Shown here piece after piece: positions 33,201 to 36,415 of a DNA stretch of 64,000 nucleotides. Origin of the DNA: Arctic95D-9 sp035967665 (GTDB lineage: Bacteria > Verrucomicrobiota > Verrucomicrobiia > Verrucomicrobiales > DEV007); contig JAYWLB010000025.1 of NCBI GenBank assembly GCA_035967665.1, positions 39,067 to 103,066 of the forward strand, in the 5' to 3' direction. The first letter of the stretch is position 1, and each line of letters begins with the position of its first letter. Both the position numbers and the translations under genes were made by a program. Under the pieces are notes generated by a model, which saw only the letters and a program-made list of their open reading frames with translations, was not told the DNA's origin and made no database searches.

Positions 33201-36186
33201 CATCGATGTGGAGGTTACCGTCCGTGCCGTTCGTGTAGTTGTGCGTCACCGTGCCGAACGTGCCGCCGGTTACGATAAGGCTGTCGCCGGTAGCGGTAGC
33301 CTGCCCGCCACCGTTGAAGGTGATGTCGACATCCAACAGCTCGGGGTAAAGGCTGTAATCGATCGTCAGCGTATCGTCGCCCGCTCCGCCTGTCGTTTCG
33401 TCGCCATTGATTTCCAGATTGGCGACGGATGCAACCGCCCGCGCATCCAGAATGATCCCGTTTTGCAACACCTGTAAGGTACCTTCGACGATGCGAATTT
33501 CAAAGGCAGTGTCACCGTCCGTGCCGGTGTCATCCACTACAACCTTACCCGGATTGGCCGTGTCGATAAATGAAATCGTAACATCATTTCCGTCACCACC
33601 GAAATAGCTGATAAAAGCTTTGATGTCTCCGCTGGCCAAAGCTGTGATTTCGTCACCATCAGCCAATCCGGTAAACATCCCCGCGACCGCCCCTGTTCCC
33701 TGATTGTCTATCAAGGTGACCTGAGCCCCATCCGTGGCGGTAAATCCAGCCAACATCGATGGAACCAGAGAAACCCCGGCCAGATTAACCGCGCCGGTTA
33801 CCACTATCGAATCGTTGCTTCCGCCGTCCAGCTCCATGGAAAACGTGCTGGTTCCGGAACTGAGAAGACCGCCCACAGTTAGAGTCCCGGCATTTCCACC
33901 TCCCCCGGGGATGATGGAACCTGCGCTGGCATCCACTGAGGCGCTTATCGCGCCGGTTCCACTGAGAATACCACCTGCCTGCACCGTGTAGGTTCCGCCG
34001 CCGGTATGAGATCCATTGAGCACAAAATTTGAACCGTCCTCAATCTTTGTCGTACTCGTATAACTATGCACTCCGGAGAAAACATGAGTGCCTTCTCGAG
34101 TAGTCAATCGACCGCCCGCCCCGGAAATAGTCCCGCTGAAATTGGATTCCCTGTCGAGAGACAAGTTACCCGCGCCCAGGTTTACACTCCCACTCCCGTG
34201 TAAACCACCAATCGCATCATACTTGCCATCGAAATCCAGAAGGCCACCGCTTTCGATCGTGAATCTCGACGTATTGATCACCACATTATTTACTGTGTAT
34301 CGAAGAGTTGCCCCGGCTTTAATCGTCCAATCAGTTGATCGATACGCGTCTCCGCCGGGCCCACCGATTACGAGTGTGCCTTTGTCGACGACAGTCGCTC
34401 CACTCCACTGATGTCCCGCAGCGCTATTGAGGGTGAACGTGGCGGTGCCAAGCTTCGTGAGAGCCACCGATCCGGCTCCGTCCCTGATCGTACCTGAAAA
34501 GGTAAAGTCGCCGGCGGAAAACGGAGTGCCACCCACCGACAGCGTCGCGTCAGCTCCACCATTAGTGACGGTCCCGGCACCGGTAAGTTGATCAATGACC
34601 TCGGAAAATCCGTTTAAATCAAAAACACCTCCGGCGTCGATCGCGACATCGCCACCGTTGTAGAGACCGCGTTCCTCGCTGGCGAGCCGGACCGTTGCTC
34701 CGTTCTCGATGGTGAGTCCCTGATTGCCAATCGCATTTCCCCCTGTCTTCGCGAGAATGAGGAGACCGGCCTTCGCTGTCACGCCCACATTATTATTGTC
34801 GACACTGCCCTCCAGCCAAAGAGCCCCCGCCCCGTCTTTGACCAGGAAACCTTTTTCGACTGTTTGAAAGCTACTGGTTCCGGTGGTGTCTATCGTGAGC
34901 GTATTTCGAACAAACGGGGAATCGGCCCCCAGAATAAGGTCTCCCGTTACCGTGATATCGGCTCCCGTCAGCGCACGATTACCAGTGAGAGTGACATTTC
35001 CATTCAGCACAATGTTCTTTCGCGTGCCGGCGTCATCAGCCGTCAAATCTCCAGCCAGCGTAATATTCTCAGCGTTGATCGAGATGGCCCCTGCGACACT
35101 CACCGCCGCGTTCACATTCACGGTGTCACTACCACTATCACCGTTGATCGTAAGGCTCACGTCGAGATTTCCGAGCGATTCGATGTTTACAACATCATTT
35201 CCATCTCCCATTTCGATCACGATATCCGTCACTCCCGCTACCGCGCCTGAGATAACGAAAGCGCCGCCATTCAGCGAGTGTTCGAAATTACCCCCGTTAA
35301 CCCGAATCGTGAGATTATCCGAAGCGGAGTCACTGGTGTAGGTAAGAGTCGTTCCGACCACCGAAGCAGAAGTCAGAGCACTGTGCCTGCCTTCGAGGCT
35401 CAATGCATCCGCACCATCCGCCTGCCCTTCAGCAAGTATCCGGCGCTCCCCCTCATCGAAGAAGCCATACATTGTCGAATCCCGCAAACCCAGCTCATAC
35501 TCATCCAGCAAGCCGAGAATATGCCCCTGCTCATGCATGAGCACGCTGAGCATGTCTACCCCATCTTGAGCCAGGCCATCAATATCTTCGCCATTGATCG
35601 CACGCAGAATCCCGTCGATCTCCACAAATTCCTCGTCGAGCCACTCGGTGTCATCGACAAACCAGTCCCACCCGGCGGCATTGTAGTCCAGATAAACCGT
35701 ATTCCCCTCGGCTGCTCCGATTGCGGATCCCTCCAGATCAGTCACCGCATAGGTAATATTCTCAAGCGCCTCGAGCTGTTCCTCCGTGAGTCCTGATTTC
35801 TCCCAGCGGGCCACCGCTTCCGCGGCCAGTCTTTCCAGATCTTCTTCCGTAAAATCAGCATCGATTCCCTCATCGAACGAAAACTCTTCGACCCCTGCAA
35901 TACCCGCGTCGAGCAATTCAGCCGACTGAGCTGTTGCCGCCTGTTGCCCCTGCTCATCCTGACCTTCAACCTCCTCAACCGGAACAGGCGTTCCCGAAAA
36001 CAAAACACGTGGCTCGAGCGCTTCCGCGAACAAAGGCCGGGCTTTCGCCTTGACAGGTTTTGCTGCGCCACGGACCCCGCTGCGGCTGTAATTTCGAGTG
36101 CGCTTTTCAAGCCATTCCTGATAGGCACGTGCCAGCGAACGGGCAAAAAACCAGCGCTTACGACGGTCGGATGTCGTTTTTTTCAT
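10876..36186 (-). CDS. Giant LEPR/peptidase-headed repeat protein B, 8436 residues
   Basis: A single uninterrupted frame from ATG to TAG. Order: basic N-terminus with LEPRVLFSG at 57-65; metzincin-like head (H218, E219, H222, D228, Met-turn at 237-241); beta repeats with ten PATR copies by eye; an NNG block (about 1155-1846); two pectin-lyase-like strips; VG..KS modules (about 3915-4540 and 7310-7670); three MAM-like domains (about 5068-5818); a ThuA/GATase-like alpha/beta domain (6831-7051); two VCBS/cadherin-like domains, an Ig-like domain and a conserved tail ending GMPE. Cysteine appears to be absent. No classical signal peptide, membrane segment, LPXTG, PEP-CTERM or outer-membrane barrel is visible. 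The architecture fits a giant exported adhesin with a peptidase head; export route and ligand are inference. It lies between paralogues C and A with 229 and 329 base gaps. Confidence 0.97.
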   Translation of the reverse strand: MKKTTSDRRKRWFFARSLARAYQEWLEKRTRNYSRSGVRGAAKPVKAKARPLFAEALEPRVLFSGTPVPVEEVEGQDEQGQQAATAQSAELLDAGIAGVEEFSFDEGIDADFTEEDLERLAAEAVARWEKSGLTEEQLEALENITYAVTDLEGSAIGAAEGNTVYLDYNAAGWDWFVDDTEWLDEEFVEIDGILRAINGEDIDGLAQDGVDMLSVLMHEQGHILGLLDEYELGLRDSTMYGFFDEGERRILAEGQADGADALSLEGRHSALTSASVVGTTLTYTSDSASDNLTIRVNGGNFEHSLNGGAFVISGAVAGVTDIVIEMGDGNDVVNIESLGNLDVSLTINGDSGSDTVNVNAAVSVAGAISINAENITLAGDLTADDAGTRKNIVLNGNVTLTGNRALTGADITVTGDLILGADSPFVRNTLTIDTTGTSSFQTVEKGFLVKDGAGALWLEGSVDNNNVGVTAKAGLLILAKTGGNAIGNQGLTIENGATVRLASEERGLYNGGDVAIDAGGVFDLNGFSEVIDQLTGAGTVTNGGADATLSVGGTPFSAGDFTFSGTIRDGAGSVALTKLGTATFTLNSAAGHQWSGATVVDKGTLVIGGPGGDAYRSTDWTIKAGATLRYTVNNVVINTSRFTIESGGLLDFDGKYDAIGGLHGSGSVNLGAGNLSLDRESNFSGTISGAGGRLTTREGTHVFSGVHSYTSTTKIEDGSNFVLNGSHTGGGTYTVQAGGILSGTGAISASVDASAGSIIPGGGGNAGTLTVGGLLSSGTSTFSMELDGGSNDSIVVTGAVNLAGVSLVPSMLAGFTATDGAQVTLIDNQGTGAVAGMFTGLADGDEITALASGDIKAFISYFGGDGNDVTISFIDTANPGKVVVDDTGTDGDTAFEIRIVEGTLQVLQNGIILDARAVASVANLEINGDETTGGAGDDTLTIDYSLYPELLDVDITFNGGGQATATGDSLIVTGGTFGTVTHNYTNGTDGNLHIDGDGTADITYTGLEPVDMTGSTATDFVFNLPAGADNAQLSQSGGNFTLESTDGPPTFESTVFTAPTGSITINGQAGDVLTVSNYIDLTANNADLVLNVPDINLNGSINTGTGSQTFDGDVTQGASTVILTAGTLTFNGDTTLVNSSSEHLELAVSGGVTNAAGSLFDVNGGRLKLSGKTEFINNGALETGENGSVPIFAGNDADNRITNNGTFTIDSDQLRLYVTLTNTSSGILTINNPGGSGNANVQLRDSGGSGPGGAIVNEGTLNISGTSSMISSVGSITNANNGTINVSSSVTLTDSATLLNQSGGEINLTSGLLTVNGTTMTNESGGVVDFDGAGLTLTNTASVINDAGGNFNLNGGAYSINISDASSTLTNDGTTTWTAGADGHKTITGSGTFLNNGVFNHAHGGGGDNLQLSGLLVFQNNGEFVFTEEGDINVSGSAATFRNNGLVNKTIDTGTDPSFIFGAGKFLALAGSEVRSTVAGTRIHIGSSGTSDATAVWNADGGNIGLGGTWSGTIAGESKNGGVFKLTDPESGVAHDISVGTGGLTFDVVGAGIEWVDVNITTNGHSLINNGVMDITSTGAKVLNGTLTNNDTLNLEGNVTVTGGDIINASGGVANYSAGTLTLTNADDEVINRSGGTFNITAGGAKTLTGGEIRNESGGTLDFQSGTVTLTGTTDAIRNEAGGSLTISGTVESGVTGAGSIRNDVGATAQWTGTGKFRLATTGAGVINDGTFEMVNGGTRNLEGIGTFINNGTFSDRISGGENNLYANGAGNFVNNGLLEFEGAQDIRLMDGYTVTNSATGTIRKTNLGVEDQMAQFYSTNLNSGTINNDGGTMEVFEGRLRLTDLSSAGNFQDVAYNQVAGDMTSGYVLTDGIYIVDNTAGQNAVLDIEQAEPGGIVTIGADASVSLTAAGAGFIQLTGTLSRVDGLLRLNGDQVFDAADDIAIAGTLEGEGGTLIGNVTVESGGTITPGVGVGDEDTLTIDGDLNLDGNFEFDVDAAENDLIDVNGVVAIGGNLVVRVGAQPTEALIILIDNDDVDSTTGEFTSLNGVPTALSDGAAITLGSKTYKIFYNGGDGNDVVLADATAPTTIFVNPVFAAFSNGTLVDGDDEKASQQGAVVGVTAFTTINDAITALGTNSGTIIINSGDYSAEAVDLTTAGTDIDITLQFVEGDSQIGSLATGVDDAVVLGGFDGDHTTGVTLTLGTSGSALTEIKGVVSGTGGITKVGTSYLKLSGDNTYSGNTVVNQGRLYVGHNNALGATGATGGTSKTIVNGADGVTSTFLYLDSAAPLTINETLNLNASNAGRVTLYSNSSHVHTLAGPIDVSSSGHLVQFNSNGAGGMTITGDVTGTMTGGALFLRGGSNSAANHLQGSLNLSGSSLLKTDDGTWTVGASGSGQTYSWNEISVSRGTVKLGAANILNPTRIIRLDQNDDRGATLDLNNFDQTTAGITFNNGGDPSAGTISTGTGTLTLNGNITYSTVNNTLGGEISGNLDLGGATRTITVNDSTGSDAELTISAVISNGGIIKAGGGNLVLSGDSTYTGDTAVNAGSLIVNGDNSAATGAVSVATGATLAGSGTVGGAVTSDGEIQPGATPGDTVGALTFEGNLTLKEVEFDIADISIAGTDYDQVIVNGLVDVSGAELVLDDQFTGTGVAGDFITLIANDDTDSVTGIFATLTGATDDNGGTLADGDTITFNGEKWRIFYNGGDGNDVVLASAATPTVVYVDDSFTQNSGQVIADADLGVTGNQNAIFNVNAFDNLADALAAVASGGTIIVNGGTYNESINLVDGKILEVTGPNAAGTVVISSLSAAAGTSIVIEGSSTLTLGNGADQTISGVLSGTGSLVKQGAGQLTLSGAGSTATGTTLVKAGILKWGANDALPSGIVTVESGATVDLTALSGSTNTGSARVYHIEGSGSAGQGALINTTGNIIGASVGVSGLTLTGNATINATARLDVGGVVNFGSHTLTKIGGETLAFRSTVNSPGGTLVINAGNAYVEQNDLTLSSIVLKDGTSFGIYAYNNSPGRTITADITMNGSAVLRHGSNGTPSSANTYLGTINVNGGTATIRNAGFNSNTSDVNIESVISGTGTIVLDGNNAARSIEFGGANTFSGTVQMIDLGTFILDNSLALQNATFDTRTTTVGTLDFGTLTAATFGGLTGSNDFVLENASAAAVALSVGNNDSSTVFSGAMSGSGSLTKIGTGAFTLSGANSFAGATLVSEGTLSLSGGSALSDTNALTLANAAGVTLNLVNSETIGSLAGGGATGGSVILGANTLTTGEDDTNTTFAGIISGAGGLTKVGDGTFTVSGANTYSGDTSITAGILKMGNSSALGDEVGKTVINGGTLDIAGNRAGANGNELIEVQGTGAGGNGAINNTGSSQTSAFRRITLTDDATFRADSRWDMRNTGGTSTFDMGGFTLTKVGTREFSLVNTSILNPGSVNATQGIFRLEGSSDFDGTGTISVSSGANLDFWSNNQTHEVDIVLAGGAIMTSSSSASYATTLNGTVTLNGVASIGANQGGTIYHRDLVISGDIEGTGGFNKIGVKAVTLTGTNNTYAGATTISAGSLFLNGTHTGGATYTVASGAVLGGTGTTDADVLVNTGGGLSPGVGGIGTLTVQDNLAINGTYTFEINGDISADLTDVTGTVTLGAASILDLDELTAGSNNVGFGSTITLIANDGSDVVMGTFLNVAEGSTVMDDDGEAYTISYAGGNGNDVVLFAGVAETNVGLSGGVLTISDINTENADAITVSYDGGTDEYVISDPNLVLTTTGLTSGQFRRPDAHTVRVDAALVTSVVVNTANPTASTEADSVTISSLPADINGAVIVNAENISVGGNVRADAITLNGDVTLSANVVLNTSDANGAISITGTITGGGNDLTFTSGSGSGTIGGAASGIGHLLLDDTGTIDFQSGLSVDTARVGSDSGTANLTVSGGAAVVGDGDGDLEVGRRTSGNGTTTGVVNLSGATTVTINVASVLLGTDTAGSGASTGDLLLSAAGANSITASTIQQGFTPSGSNQSNISGLILGGSTNTINVNTWTVGDAKSAGSVSIIAGGSLTLRAANGTDGADLNIGRNTAGTGTTPQTSHVDLAGASTIDLLIDDLLIGRHISGPGYGNGILSFDSGMINADSVTLAQSTGDNPANTTGTINQLGGSFTVISGVSDGGGGSAINLEDGSFTVNAGGFGVDDLLVGKNGGAAVLNVNGGSVTVGDGGSQLLIGYRDVAVPSGTTTGVVNFANATSVNIDVTDVWAGYINHASQSTYGSAAGTLTLSAAGDNEVVADNVRLGHTRSADNQGGVRTYLHLGGAENTFDVDTFVVGDFKSAATVDIVGGGTFTLTGNANVEADLRIGDNDTFITGSTTGTAPQISLLNLNGGTFNATLDEVLIGLHYGGSGSGKGELRYNAGTVTAASVILADSDRNGGSSSNDANTIGILQLGGGILDLQDGTFTEGGGTDTFTFTDGTLKDVEIIGFSVTQQGGTLQIGADGAVDDTTIRGDYTASGGEIQIQLDGTAGAGVASGHDQLVISDTLSGDNNGVLNLTGSTLALTLNFAAAAGQNFVIVDNDGTADAVVGTFTGLPEGHIFELPYLGDRYVFQITYNTEDGSASGNNVVLKSLGVAETSVEIDGSGNLVVSDINNESADLLDISVQNIGGDDYYVIKDTNTTPLVLTTSLTAADANQVGANEIHVKVASVTGGVIVGTANPTAATVDDVVTVTSLPASIAGDLEIHAETIYLGSSVTTTGGQLFDGAVTLTANVTLDGTNVEFTDTLLSDSSSTRRALEVNTSGGGITTFGGTVGGTISNVNLNLQSLTTNADGSVVLGGSINTIDNVTFNEGVTLIGNRSVNGGNITFAGVVMNDGNNLSVNGRQIDVVAGIVGGGGHVSLTATSTGIHVMADISTSGAGTIKMSSIAGGSTEGILIEGDLTTEYGAIELLGRSTTGVAVAIVDSTVSTTGTSTSGEVGGNIRITGRTSNSSSAVQLDIDATSSVIAADGSITLKTISGDANIGGEVNSGAHTLTMESGADLNLNDVTVVGGAIDLIADNDVTISSGTSITGPAAALGNVVLLSENFEGFTQGSTTAFLNTIALDNGWVNLQPETLDFVSDKGGTPSGHTGPSSDHTTGTSTGTYLYVETSSPGEGEFARLLSPVLDFTGETNTSVEFFYHMYGENIGELIVEGSSDGGATWTEFRVYSGEQGNEWKKATIDLSQFDNAGSFQLRLTGVRGDGYQGDISLDDFRFFADSGDLLVEDFENDTEFGQGPTSGQRPQQTLGAGWINVTTSVADEIDWIPDSGGTPSPDTGPGGAASSGTDHTTGTADGKYLYIETSSGVGGTSSPRPTAQLYSPVIDLSEHSTASAEFYYHMFDNGRNEMGTFNVYGSSDGGVTWSSVLFTQSGSQGNQWNLATLDLSSFAGSENFVLRVEGVAGSGYAGDISIDDFRITGDPVSNTTINIIADADGDKNGIGGAITMADGSTVNAGSGNVTLSADGNIVVSSVSTTSTITATATSGAILEGGDSGTDLTADILIATAGSGVGGGSQLDTVVNNVEASGGSGGVAIANTGSLTIGETGAAIGVTAGGGVNITSSIDLTIAAGTTVTGLGINMSAGNDLNILDGSTITGLNSGTLVQEDFETFVQGPTGAGATNIALGNGWVNVQGTDEIDWTPDAGGTPSGSTGPGTDHTTGTNSGKYLYIETSDHVLTGSTAQLHSPTLDLSAMESASLEFYYHMLGVDPEMGSLKVFVSTDGGVTWSGELFSVEANQGNTWHQATVDLNSFVGSSQVVVRFDGIAGQVTAGGGVDPGYRSDIALDDITITAVPFVKLAASGGALTMAGNSSVDGGDGDVFLSADGNITVNSVLTSGDVVLTSGNGEILDRGATPDITGGTVTFNGDVAPGLSGLGTLRVSGNLDLASDDVLSLALDGSVPDSGYDQVVVEGTVSIVDATLELNFGFVPAVNSTFVIIDNDGVDAVTGTFQFIDEARGLVELTEGSAFTSGGLVYTISYVGGTGNDVVLTAHGEAETEVSIDGSGNLVISDINNESADNIQITIENIGGTNYYVIKDINATPLVLTTPIAAADANRISESEIHVRVDAVSAGLDVNTANPTEGGATDSVTISSVLTFAGAVEINAETINLNTNITGTTQTYTGAIVLGASVELDATTLTVNGSVNLGAHTLTADVSTGTSSINGSVSGTGNLTKQGVGRLDLAGSVGNTYSGLTTVSAGRLHLNNSGGNAIGGNLDITTGGQITFGRSNQIVDTAAVTMSDSGSVFNGTGSNNGASVTEIFGSFTVTGGIFNTTSGSSWTITGAGSFTGGAGNTLVLGNSGTKLLSFGSLELVNMTSTSGLTANSFAMYGNHASTVSTLHVGAGGVALNNSNLNLRRGGGGTLGSRLILEGDVTTVGTSPSAIREDTAGGTSGIAEIQLNGGHNFNVGGGGADLTVSTGVADGATQGALTKTGVGRLILSGTIENTASGVTTVSSGILHLDKTNTNAVGGNLHLAGGNLTFGADNQIVDTSAVSMSAGSVFNGTGANAGSVPVTETFASLTVDGGAFNTGFSSNLNVTGAGSFTGGAGNPVFLGNSGSSTSFGSLTLVDMSASAATLGAANSFAVYGNSSSFQSAVTVGSGGLTLENSRLNLKFGSAGALGSRLILDGDVTVSGTTTSTIVDDGGGTTGTVEVQLSSTAAAANRDFNIAAGAGLTVDVEISDGASTSGSISKSGAGTLTLTDDNTYTGTTGVNSGTLLVNGTHTGGDTYTVAEGAVLGGTGATDADVESIGTVSPGVSGPGDLATGDLNLGGGGEYVVDIDGIAPGDGAGNHDQLVVTGSVELIPARPNVILVTDSSSGDQDTIDFLVNQFGANVTTGSYISLSVADQEALAAADLVIVSRDTNSGNYSNGGGDLASGEAEVAFWEELETPTILLSSFLARNSRWDWVDTGGLASGAAAAGNETSLTAAGRADSLFAGLSNPADIYADDYDAVANDAVGGGTILATGGGGSHILAASWNAGDALGADGRVAGGARLLLAGVFGNNVGSLSADGQTLFRRAVAELLRPTLAVTVTTPPVPGHTYVIIDNDTATDAVIGAFSDQEEGSIVTAAGGELFVISYIGGDGNDVVLYGGAETQVGLRDGVLSISDITTDSVNDITVTYDGSTNTYTISESDLANVIATSGVNVISRTANSVTIDATGITSIVIDATGPDTSNAGLEAGDTVNLNGLQADLDGAVTVTAETINVGTNVVADAITLNGAVTLTADVLLDTEDVNGAIAVNGTIDGTFDLSINTGTGTANVTGAVGGSISLDEFTVLKGDAILEAGLTADQLGVATVTNADPVPATATLTVTGGAVSIGNGDGTVSIGTRDATYASNSSTTTGTVDFSAASSVTINVALVELGTMTSGSGGEGTASGHLDLSNAGLNSITATSIVVGDSPARGNTVESHIEFGGWINNVSVDTFTVGGRKTNASVTIDTGGTLTLVGNANAATDLIVGSNAANTGNNAVAVFDMSAGTFDATLDEVVLGLHNAGAGSGKGTLSFDTGTVTANSILLAAPGASGNSNTPANTTGTINFGGGVLDLQGGNIVEGGGVETFNFTDGTLKDVNIIDFTTEDTTLNREFEQSGGTFQIGADDAIDTTTIKADFTASGGEIEIQLAGTNGAGTAGGHDQIIVNPDASDGKLDLTGSSLVLELLGGFIPSQGDTFVIIDNDGTADAVTGIFSGLPEGATVSVGGQEFVISYAGGDGNDVVLFAGPAETQIDLVAGGALEITDIGSDSVNSLTVVYNEGANTYTISELDGADVIGTTGVTVISRTANSVTISGVGITAIDIDTTDPGTSIVGMNDSVTVTTNGALVLGGGIAITSDDITVGDSDISSGADIILNAGDHFILDPDGELAAAGGKIEIKVDQVGPVDTAGGTVDLSGTVTAGNEVFIEGGDDVDTFNVKPGTTSEMNIEGNGPGTLPGDVLNLVDAIDADFDPTPGATPGAGSYTFGGGQQRIDFTGIEHDNLAPDIIVTGTDSASEELTETDAPLTVSGTLTIHDLGTVSAAVDSAVGVAGTPDVLTNADFLAMFSLTSPNPIILAPDTIGTIDWVFDSNTTTFDFLALGETLTLTYTIRVTDIDGREDTQTVTIKITGTNDDPVLATDVVTVFEGAQGGSETVSGNALANDTDIDINGQGKDDVLKVVNTRFDGTPFGGSTNAGGAVVPGSVRLVDGLYGTLSIDADGNFVYTVDGSLPTTRALDTGDVGVETFIYLVSDGSGGFVEEKIVVRVVGSTGGKIGEFFGVGGSGILEGFRFAERRGTGDGGTGEPLLLLMPTYSGTAAPGSVITLSVMGADGSTLRGGSLTVVADLSGAWIAKFSGLEIGNTFYYVKVETAAPAWSTGAKGSFEVFFAPAINGSHSETDVLTVDSVMGRRLNSIALDGLIEGNAHPNGSNADWRRANGMPE
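13170..14260 (-). repeat. VG..KS beta module, second block in B
   Basis: One copy: ATLTVTGGAVSIGNGDGTVS, HLDLSNAGLNSITATSIVVG, DTFTVGGRKTNASVTIDTGG, FDATLDEVVLGLHNAGAGSG, then TFNFTDGTLKDVNIIDF and a 'GGHDQIIV...FVIIDNDGTADAVTG' closing unit. It sits between two DIN units, as in C, which suggests module plus DIN unit moved together. Confidence 0.6.
15034..15696 (-). other. ThuA / GATase1-like alpha/beta domain embedded in B
   Basis: Residues 6831-7051 of B look unlike everything around them: alternating hydrophobic strands and helices with PNVILVTDSSSGDQDTIDFL, ADLVIVSRDTNSGNYSNGG, VAFWEELETPTILLSSFLAR, SHILAASWNAGD and GGARLLLAGVFGNN, ending FRRAVAELLRP. This resembles the Rossmann-like ThuA/class I glutamine-amidotransferase-like domains found in some secreted proteins. 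It interrupts a standard beta unit between VVTGSVELIPA and TLAVTVTTPP, which resumes with VIIDNDTATDAV. No catalytic Cys is present, so a binding rather than enzymatic role is more likely. Family placement is by eye. Confidence 0.65.
15940..17620 (-). repeat. PATR-rich block, three copies, in B
   Basis: Copies at about 15940-16060, 16730-16840 and 17510-17620. The last two belong to a roughly 780-base tandem duplication: both run 'VGRL-L-G', 'N-GGN', 'ITFG--NQIVDT-AV-MS-SVFNGTG', 'SFTGGAGN', 'LGNSGT' and 'LGSRLILEGDVT'. The duplication is clear in protein and has diverged in DNA. Confidence 0.8.
18735..20985 (-). other. Three MAM-like domains in B
   Basis: Residues about 5068-5243, 5248-5445 and 5627-5818. 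Each starts with an acidic 'ENFEGF / EDFEND / EDFETF' strand, goes through a glycine-rich loop (GGTPSG-TGP--DHTTGT), 'YLY-ETS', 'A-L-SP-LDLS', 'EFYYHM-G', 'G-L-V--SSDGG-TW', then 'VDLS-F', 'R--G--G-GY-GDI-LDD'. This is the MAM jelly-roll pattern, known in adhesion proteins and as scattered bacterial copies. The first two are almost adjacent, the third separated by about 180 residues of beta repeat. Confidence 0.8.
22560..24440 (-). repeat. VG..KS beta modules, first block in B (two to three copies)
   Basis: Consecutive copies: GGAAVVGDGDGDLEVGRRTS with WTVGDAKSAGSVSIIAGG, then GGSVTVGDGGSQLLIGYRDV with FVVGDFKSAATVDIVGGG, each followed by an 'L-GGTF-ATLDEVLIGLH' part. The block closes with TFTFTDGTLKDVEIIGFSV and a PATR-type 'GHDQLVI' unit. 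It shows internal duplication within B beyond the copy at 13170-14260. Confidence 0.6.
25450..29540 (-). repeat. PATR-rich block, six copies, in B
   Basis: Copies near 25460-25570, 26210-26300, 26510-26610, 27560-27660, 28520-28620 and 29430-29530, each of the form 'G-L-K-G-G-LTLSG-NTY-G-T-V--G-L'. Clear examples are LTKVGDGTFTVSGANTYSGD and LTKIGTGAFTLSGANSFAGA. This is the passenger-associated transport repeat (PF12951), a beta-helix unit first known from autotransporters and very abundant in Verrucomicrobiota. Confidence 0.85.
27725..28035 (-). repeat. Pectin-lyase-like strip 2 in B
   Basis: TVVYVDDSF, then NAFDNLADALAAVASGGTII, VNGGTYNESINL and LEVTGPNAAGTVVI. It is near-parallel to the strips in A and C and joins directly to a PATR copy (LVKQGAGQLTLSG). 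A right-handed beta-helix segment is likely. Confidence 0.65.
29610..29935 (-). repeat. Pectin-lyase-like strip 1 in B (diverged)
   Basis: TTIFVNPVF, then VTAFTTINDAITALGTNSGT, IIINSGDYSAEAVDL. The strip keeps 'I-DAI-AL--G-I-I-SG-Y' but the following 'LEITGP' part is replaced by a diverged stretch. An older copy of the same beta-helix strip. Confidence 0.55.
30650..32725 (-). repeat. NNG beta-helix block in B
   Basis: About 690 residues of short units reading 'F-NNG-F', 'I-NE-GGTL-I' and 'VTNQSGG--N': examples are GTFLNNGVFNHAHGGGGDNL and LRLYVTLTNTSSGILTINNP. Unit length is about 18-25 residues. Asn-rich ladders at fixed places are typical of right-handed beta-helices. Present once in B, twice in C, and not seen in the visible part of A. 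Confidence 0.7.
35383..36186 (-). other. B head: LEPR motif and metzincin-like peptidase domain
   Basis: Residues 1-268 of B. The zinc ligands H218, H222 and D228, the general base E219 and the STMYG Met-turn are all present. The segment TDLEGSAIGAAEGNTVYLD before the active site matches the 'DL-G--LG---GNTI-LD' lead-in that I know from matrixin-like domains in giant bacterial proteins. An acidic helical stretch (SGLTEEQLEALE) sits between the LEPR motif and the peptidase and is conserved in all three heads. Confidence 0.87.
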
Positions 36187-36191
36187 AAACC

Positions 36192-36199
36192 TAGGGGAA
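36192..36199 (-). promoter_or_regulatory. C-rich pre-start motif of B, no Shine-Dalgarno
   Basis: Coding strand TTCCCCTA ending close to ATG (CCCC is 7 bases before it). Weaker than in A and C but of the same kind. No Shine-Dalgarno sequence on the coding strand. Confidence 0.4.
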
Positions 36200-36220
36200 T
36201 TTTTATGGAATTAATCGAAA

Positions 36221-36240
36221 TTGCTGGAAATTATTCAAGC
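36221..36240 (-). promoter_or_regulatory. Conserved leader block of B
   Basis: ttgctggaaattattcaagc on the plus strand, 35 bases before the ATG. It is shared strongly with A (17 of 20) and, in its attattcaag part, with C. Confidence 0.4.
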
Positions 36241-36254
36241 AAAAACATTCTTGC

Positions 36255-36285
36255 CTACCATTATCAGAATTGAGGTCGCAAACAA
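36255..36285 (-). promoter_or_regulatory. Promoter-like region upstream of B
   Basis: On the coding strand it contains TTCTGATAATGG, the counterpart of TTTGATAAGAAT upstream of A and TTTGATAAGTAT upstream of C, at a similar distance from the ATG (75 bases against 87 and 78). The -35 side is not conserved. GATAAT is a fair -10 match. Confidence 0.35.
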
Positions 36286-36319
36286 GAGAGATTCGCAAGA
36301 TCGGTATCTTTTACCTACT

Positions 36320-36357
36320 GGCAACGTCAAATATTGCCACGAAGTCGCTACTTCGTG
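36320..36357 (-). terminator. Tandem hairpins 3' of C
   Basis: A perfect 8-bp stem with a 4-base loop (CACGAAGT / ACTTCGTG, 36338-36357) overlaps by one base an adjacent weaker 5-bp stem (GGCAA / TTGCC, 36320-36338). They begin 58 bases after the C stop. No clean U-run follows on the coding strand. A transcript-end or processing structure is likely; factor-independent termination is uncertain. Confidence 0.4.
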
Positions 36358-36415
36358 ACCCGGAGCACCCAAATAAGGTTCTGAATCTCAAGAACCCTCT
36401 GCTCTTACAAAGTAC

